In this document: in pieces, positions 60,646 to 64,000 of the stretch
How the letters are laid out: every line of letters starts with the position of its first letter
Position numbering within the stretch: position 1 is the first letter of the stretch
Origin: Marinibactrum halimedae
Lineage (GTDB): Bacteria; Pseudomonadota; Gammaproteobacteria; Pseudomonadales; Cellvibrionaceae
Assembly (NCBI RefSeq): GCF_021234875.1
Contig: NZ_JAJQVM010000005.1
Coordinates: forward strand, 1-64,000
Length of the DNA: 64,000 nt
Direction: 5' to 3'
Made by a program: the position numbers and the translations under genes
The notes under the pieces: generated by a model
What the model saw: the letters and a program-made list of their open reading frames with translations, nothing else
Database searches by the model: none
Told to the model about the DNA's origin: nothing

Positions 60646-61131
60646 TTAACACTCCTCGGTGATAGGGGGCAAAGGCTCGTTTGATGTGTCACTGTCGGGT
60701 GTTTCTGTTGATGTATGTGTCTTGCCTATTGTGTTTGAGTTGAGTGAGTCCTTTTCTTTTTTTGAGGGATTCGATAGGGATATCGTTCCATTTATCTGGG
60801 GGGCATGTTCACTATTTTCGACAATGTGAGAGGCTTTTTCCTCTTGGGTGAGACTTTCATCGGTTGTTGTTATTTTATTGGTGTCTGTATTGGTGTTGAT
60901 GGGCGCTAACCAGTCATCTTTGATTATGGGAGCACCTTTAGAGCCAGTTTCACATTCTATGACACTAATGCGTTGATCATAATCTTTAGCGTTTGTCTCG
61001 AATAATTGATTTAGCGCTTCATCTTTATTGGCTGTGCGATATAGGGGCGTCGAATCCCGTCCGTCTGTCCATTCACCTTGTCGTGTTAGGAACAGCTTGT
61101 GCTGGTTTTGTAAAATATAAACGTTACTCAT
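60646..61131 (-). CDS. Hypothetical protein with ordered N-terminus and Ser/Thr-rich tail
   Basis: This protein, about 161 residues, is not recognised. The first 80 residues look ordered (MSNVYILQNQHKLFLTRQGEWTDGRD, split here as VYILQNQHKLFL and EWTDGRD), with repeated short basic and aromatic positions. The last 80 are low complexity, rich in Thr, Ser, Asn, Glu and Pro. ATG 61131 is preferred over the longer frame because the extra 22 residues are atypical. Its place 51 bases upstream of gshA suggests co-transcription. No signal peptide is evident, so it is probably cytoplasmic. Confidence 0.55.
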   Translation of the reverse strand: MSNVYILQNQHKLFLTRQGEWTDGRDSTPLYRTANKDEALNQLFETNAKDYDQRISVIECETGSKGAPIIKDDWLAPINTNTDTNKITTTDESLTQEEKASHIVENSEHAPQINGTISLSNPSKKEKDSLNSNTIGKTHTSTETPDSDTSNEPLPPITEEC

Positions 61132-61813
61132 AAGAAGGTTATGTAATGATTTTATAGCCTCCGTACTATCAAAAAAGAAAAGCGATGCCTGTCGCAAATC
61201 AAATGCTTATACGAAGGGTAAATAGTGAATTTCTAGGGTATATCAGTCAGTTTCGGTTAACGCCGATAACTGCATAATGGTGATCCTGGCTCGAAAATCA
61301 ATGTAATATTCAAGGCGAAACGCGTACCGTTCGTTTTTCTCGATGTGTATTCTTTGAACGGCTTTGCATAATCTCATGTCATTCAGTTTCTAATGGGTGT
61401 CAGATAGACGCATAGGGCGTTATGATAGCCCACGGATTTTATTTATTAGCCATCGACAGAGTTAAATCAAGGGTTTACCTATACTTCAGCAGGTAAAGCT
61501 TTAACTTGTAACGGCTTGGCGTACATAATAATCGGCTCAACCTGAACATGACCTGCTTTTATTGATGGTCTTAGTTCATGGTTTTTGGATGAAGTTGGTC
61601 TGAAAACAAAGAAATGGAATAAAAAATAGCAACATTAGTGTAAAACCTACTGGGAAACTTGTCATAGTCAGGGCAACATGGGCCTCTTCGATTGGAGTGA
61701 TTCATGGATTGTCGCATTACACAGTGAATCTTTTTGCAATGATGTGGTCTCTGGCCTCGCTAGACATGACCATTAGCGTATTGGAAATTTAGTCTTATTT
61801 AAGAAGCGAGAGC
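61132..61813. other. 680-base non-coding gap upstream of gspC
   Basis: No gene was found in this gap between divergent units. It holds an inverted repeat TTTACCT (61474-61480) / AGGTAAA (61491-61497) with a ten-base loop, without a T-run. The promoters for gspC (plus) and the hypothetical gene (minus) must lie here. Confidence 0.4.
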
Positions 61814-62821
61814 ATGATTCGACAGTTGGATTTTGGAGAGTTTGCAACAGTTTTGAAGCAGGGGGTCGAAAGGCCTGGCACTGTTGGGGCAATTCGGGAT
61901 GGCCTTATCGTACTCCTATTGATATCGGCTTGCGTTAGCTTTGCCAAATTATTTTGGTTGATGTTTCCTCTTCCCTCTCTTCCCGATCCTGATCTTCGAA
62001 CCCCTAAAAACTTGGTGGTTTCTGGTCAAACCCAAAGCACTACTTCTTCTAACGATATCAATATTCAATTACTGGCTTCGGCGAAAATTTTTGGTGAAGT
62101 GGCTTCAAACGATACGGCAGCAGCTCCGGAGCCGGTGAGTGTTGGTATTGAAGATGATGCAGTCGATACGAAGTTAAATTTAAAGCTAAAAGGTGTTGTC
62201 ATGAGTGCGACACCAGAGCAATCACGAGCCATGATCGAGGATGGACGTGAAGAAGAGCTATACAAAGTTGGTGACAAGTTACCCGGTGGTTCTAACGTCA
62301 CATTGAGTAAAGTCTTGACCGACCGCGTCATTCTAAGCAACGCCGGTAGAGCCGAGTCATTATGGTTGTTTGACCCAGACGGTTCTCTGGGGGGGAGCAG
62401 TGTGAGTTCAGGTCGAGGCAGTTCTGGCCGCAGTGCTAGCAGTTCGCGCCCTAGGTCAATACGCCCTGGTGTTAGCCAGCCCAATACAGCCAGTCGTCGC
62501 TCGTCTGGCCCAGGCCCTCAGGAAAGTCGGAAAATTTCCCGTCTACCCAAGTCCTTGGCGGAAGTCATTAAATTCAGTGTTCATCGTGAAAATGGTCAAA
62601 TCATGGGTTACAAAATTCGCCCAGGCCGAGACCGAGATGCATTCCAAGAGTTGGGTTTGCAAACCAACGATATCGTTACAGAAATTAATGGCATTGCTTT
62701 GAATAGCTCAGGCAGTGTCACCCAGGTTTATCGTGAGATGCGAGAGGCCACAAGTGCCGATGTAACCCTGTTGCGCGGTGGACAATCGATGTCTTTGAGT
62801 GTGGAACTCGATACCAATTGA
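61814..62821 (+). CDS. gspC: Type II secretion system protein GspC
   Basis: GspC links the inner-membrane platform to the outer-membrane secretin in type II secretion. The 335-aa protein has one membrane helix near residues 30-50 (DGLIVLLLISACVSFAKLFW), a homology region (about 75-190: LLASAKIFGEV, NLKLKGVVMSATPEQSRAMIEDG, EEELYKVGDKLPGG), a Ser/Gly/Arg-rich linker (about 195-240) and a C-terminal PDZ domain (about 245-335: YKIRPGRDRDAFQELGLQTNDIVTEINGIAL). gspD starts 17 bases later, so the two begin the gsp operon that continues past the window. Confidence 0.95.
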   Translation: MIRQLDFGEFATVLKQGVERPGTVGAIRDGLIVLLLISACVSFAKLFWLMFPLPSLPDPDLRTPKNLVVSGQTQSTTSSNDINIQLLASAKIFGEVASNDTAAAPEPVSVGIEDDAVDTKLNLKLKGVVMSATPEQSRAMIEDGREEELYKVGDKLPGGSNVTLSKVLTDRVILSNAGRAESLWLFDPDGSLGGSSVSSGRGSSGRSASSSRPRSIRPGVSQPNTASRRSSGPGPQESRKISRLPKSLAEVIKFSVHRENGQIMGYKIRPGRDRDAFQELGLQTNDIVTEINGIALNSSGSVTQVYREMREATSADVTLLRGGQSMSLSVELDTN

Positions 62822-62838
62822 GATCAGTGAGGATTAGT

Positions 62839-64000
62839 GTGCGTGCGGTAATATTAGCAGTCTTCCTATTTTGTGCCTTAGGTGCAAAAGCCCAGGAAAC
62901 TTTCACAGTCAGTTTCAACGATTCTGATATCGGGGAGCTGATTAAGTTGGTATCGGATGTAACGGGAAAAACAGTTGCCATTGACCCTCGTGTTAAGGGC
63001 AAGGTCACGGTAGTTTCCAAACAACCACTAACAACCGATGAACTTTACGATCTTTTCCTTTCTGTGCTTGACCTACATGGCTTTACGGCATTTGAAAGTA
63101 ATGGTGTAGTTCGGGTGGTGCCGAATAAAGACGTCCGGTCATCCCCTATTCCTGTGGTCTCTAATACACCTAAAGCTGACCAGAGCGATGAATACGTAAC
63201 CGAAGTGATTGTGTTGCGGAATATTTCAGCGGCTAAGGTTCTGCCGGTTTTACGCCCATTGGTGGCTCAGCACGCACACATGGCTGCCTATGACCCGAGT
63301 AACTCCATTGTTATTTCAGATACCTCTTCAAACATCGCCCGGATTAAAAAGGTTATTGATAAAATAGATGCCGCTGCAGTTGCTCAAACTGAAGTGGTGC
63401 AATTGGATTATGCCCCCGTTGAAGAAGCGGTAAAAATGATCGAGCAATTGCTCAAAGGTGACAAAAATACAGGCAGTATGAAGCTTGTTGCGGACGCTCG
63501 GACGAATTCTATTTTGGTCAGTGGTGACGAGATACAGCGCAATCGAGTTCGGGGTTTGGTTTCACGAATTGACCGGCCACAGGCTCAAACCGGCAATGTG
63601 CGCGTCATCTATTTAGAATATGCTGATGCAACTGAAGTGTCTCAAGTTCTGAATAAGTTGCTCCAGAACATGCAGAAAAAAGCCGATAAAGCCAAGCAGG
63701 GTACGGGCGCTTCCGTTGAGGCAGATGAAGATACCAATGCGTTATTGATTACTGCGGAAGGGGATATTTTAGATTCGTTATTGCAAGTAGTAGAGCGCTT
63801 GGATATTCGTCGTGCTCAGGTATTAGTTGAAGCCATCATCGCAGAAATTGAAGACGTTGATGGTACTGATCTAGGCGTACAATGGTTATTTGCAGACCAA
63901 GATGGTGGCTTCGGTGGCCTTTCTACAGGGGATGGTGCTCTGGGCGGCGCTGCGCGAGCTGCTTTCAGTGATGATGATGATGCAATTGAAGACCTTGCTG
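62839..64000 (+). CDS. gspD: Type II secretion system secretin GspD (5' part, cut by window end)
   Basis: GspD forms the outer-membrane channel of type II secretion. The frame starts at GTG 62839, with TGAGGAT before it, and runs off the window after about 387 residues. A signal peptide (VILAVFLFCALGAKAQ) is followed by the N0 domain (FTVSFNDSDIGELIKLVSDVTGKTVAIDP), then N1-N3 domains (EVIVLRNISAAKVLPVLRPLVAQ, SNSIVISDTSSNIARI, VVQLDYAPVEEAVKMIEQLL, NSILVSGDEIQRNRV, VIYLEYADATEVSQVLNKLL). The start of the secretin domain follows (RAQVLVEAIIAEI). The secretin core lies beyond the window. Confidence 0.95.
   Translation, partial: MRAVILAVFLFCALGAKAQETFTVSFNDSDIGELIKLVSDVTGKTVAIDPRVKGKVTVVSKQPLTTDELYDLFLSVLDLHGFTAFESNGVVRVVPNKDVRSSPIPVVSNTPKADQSDEYVTEVIVLRNISAAKVLPVLRPLVAQHAHMAAYDPSNSIVISDTSSNIARIKKVIDKIDAAAVAQTEVVQLDYAPVEEAVKMIEQLLKGDKNTGSMKLVADARTNSILVSGDEIQRNRVRGLVSRIDRPQAQTGNVRVIYLEYADATEVSQVLNKLLQNMQKKADKAKQGTGASVEADEDTNALLITAEGDILDSLLQVVERLDIRRAQVLVEAIIAEIEDVDGTDLGVQWLFADQDGGFGGLSTGDGALGGAARAAFSDDDDAIEDLA

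Overview
The window looks like chromosomal DNA from a marine-type gammaproteobacterium close to the Pseudomonas / Cellvibrionaceae side of the class. This rests on gene content and order: rph next to crc and pyrE, coaBC-algC-argB, oxyR-recG, radC-rpmB-rpmG-mutM, ftsY-ftsE-ftsX-rpoH, rsd (algQ) near dsbB, a long-form pta, and a type II secretion operon. Crc and an AlgC with a membrane-anchored N-terminal extension point to Pseudomonadales/Cellvibrionales rather than enterics. No genus is assigned.

Layout. (1) 1-3.1 kb is accessory and AT-rich. It holds a two-gene module of unknown function (A 423 aa, B 289 aa) followed, past a terminator, by degraded paralogues of both. (2) 3.4-4.8 kb is a YbaK-like/HDOD fusion. 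(3) 5.1-7.8 kb is a second accessory insertion. A decayed copy of the recG 3' end is followed by a start-less C-terminal piece of a large exoprotein (FG-GAP-like repeats, then a DUF5675-like domain) and an overlapping gene for a small exported protein, which reads as a toxin-tip/immunity cassette. (4) 7.8-15.9 kb is core: recG, oxyR, an SDR enzyme, ridA, spoT, rpoZ, gmk. (5) 16-23 kb holds two unrecognised exported proteins and a 1498-aa hybrid two-component sensor/regulator. (6) 23-26.6 kb is ackA-pta. (7) 26.8-32.6 kb is mixed: a YdjM-like membrane protein, a self-regulated-looking Fic protein with two upstream operators, a YaiI-family protein and a SWIM/SNF2 ATPase. (8) 32.7-64 kb is almost all conserved core: yicC, rph, crc, pyrE, slmA, argB, algC, coaBC, radC, ribosomal proteins L28/L33, mutM, coaD, rsmD, ftsYEX, rpoH, trmB, elbB, rsd, lrgBA, dsbB, gshA, and the start of gspC-gspD.

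How the genes work together. gmk-rpoZ-spoT links guanine nucleotide supply and ppGpp turnover. oxyR and recG cover oxidative stress and fork repair. ackA-pta runs acetate/acetyl-CoA interconversion, with a possible attenuator in its leader. rph, crc and pyrE combine RNA processing, catabolite control and pyrimidine synthesis. ftsYEX-rpoH links membrane targeting, division and heat shock. gspC-gspD start the export machine.

The most interesting parts are the recG-flanked toxin-tip/immunity cassette, the A/B module with conserved N-termini and different C-termini, the Fic operator pair, the ackA leader, and a recurrent pattern of 12-18 bp imperfect tandem duplications. No tRNA, rRNA, CRISPR array, transposase or integrase was seen. 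All functional calls come from reading motifs and gene order; no database search was run.
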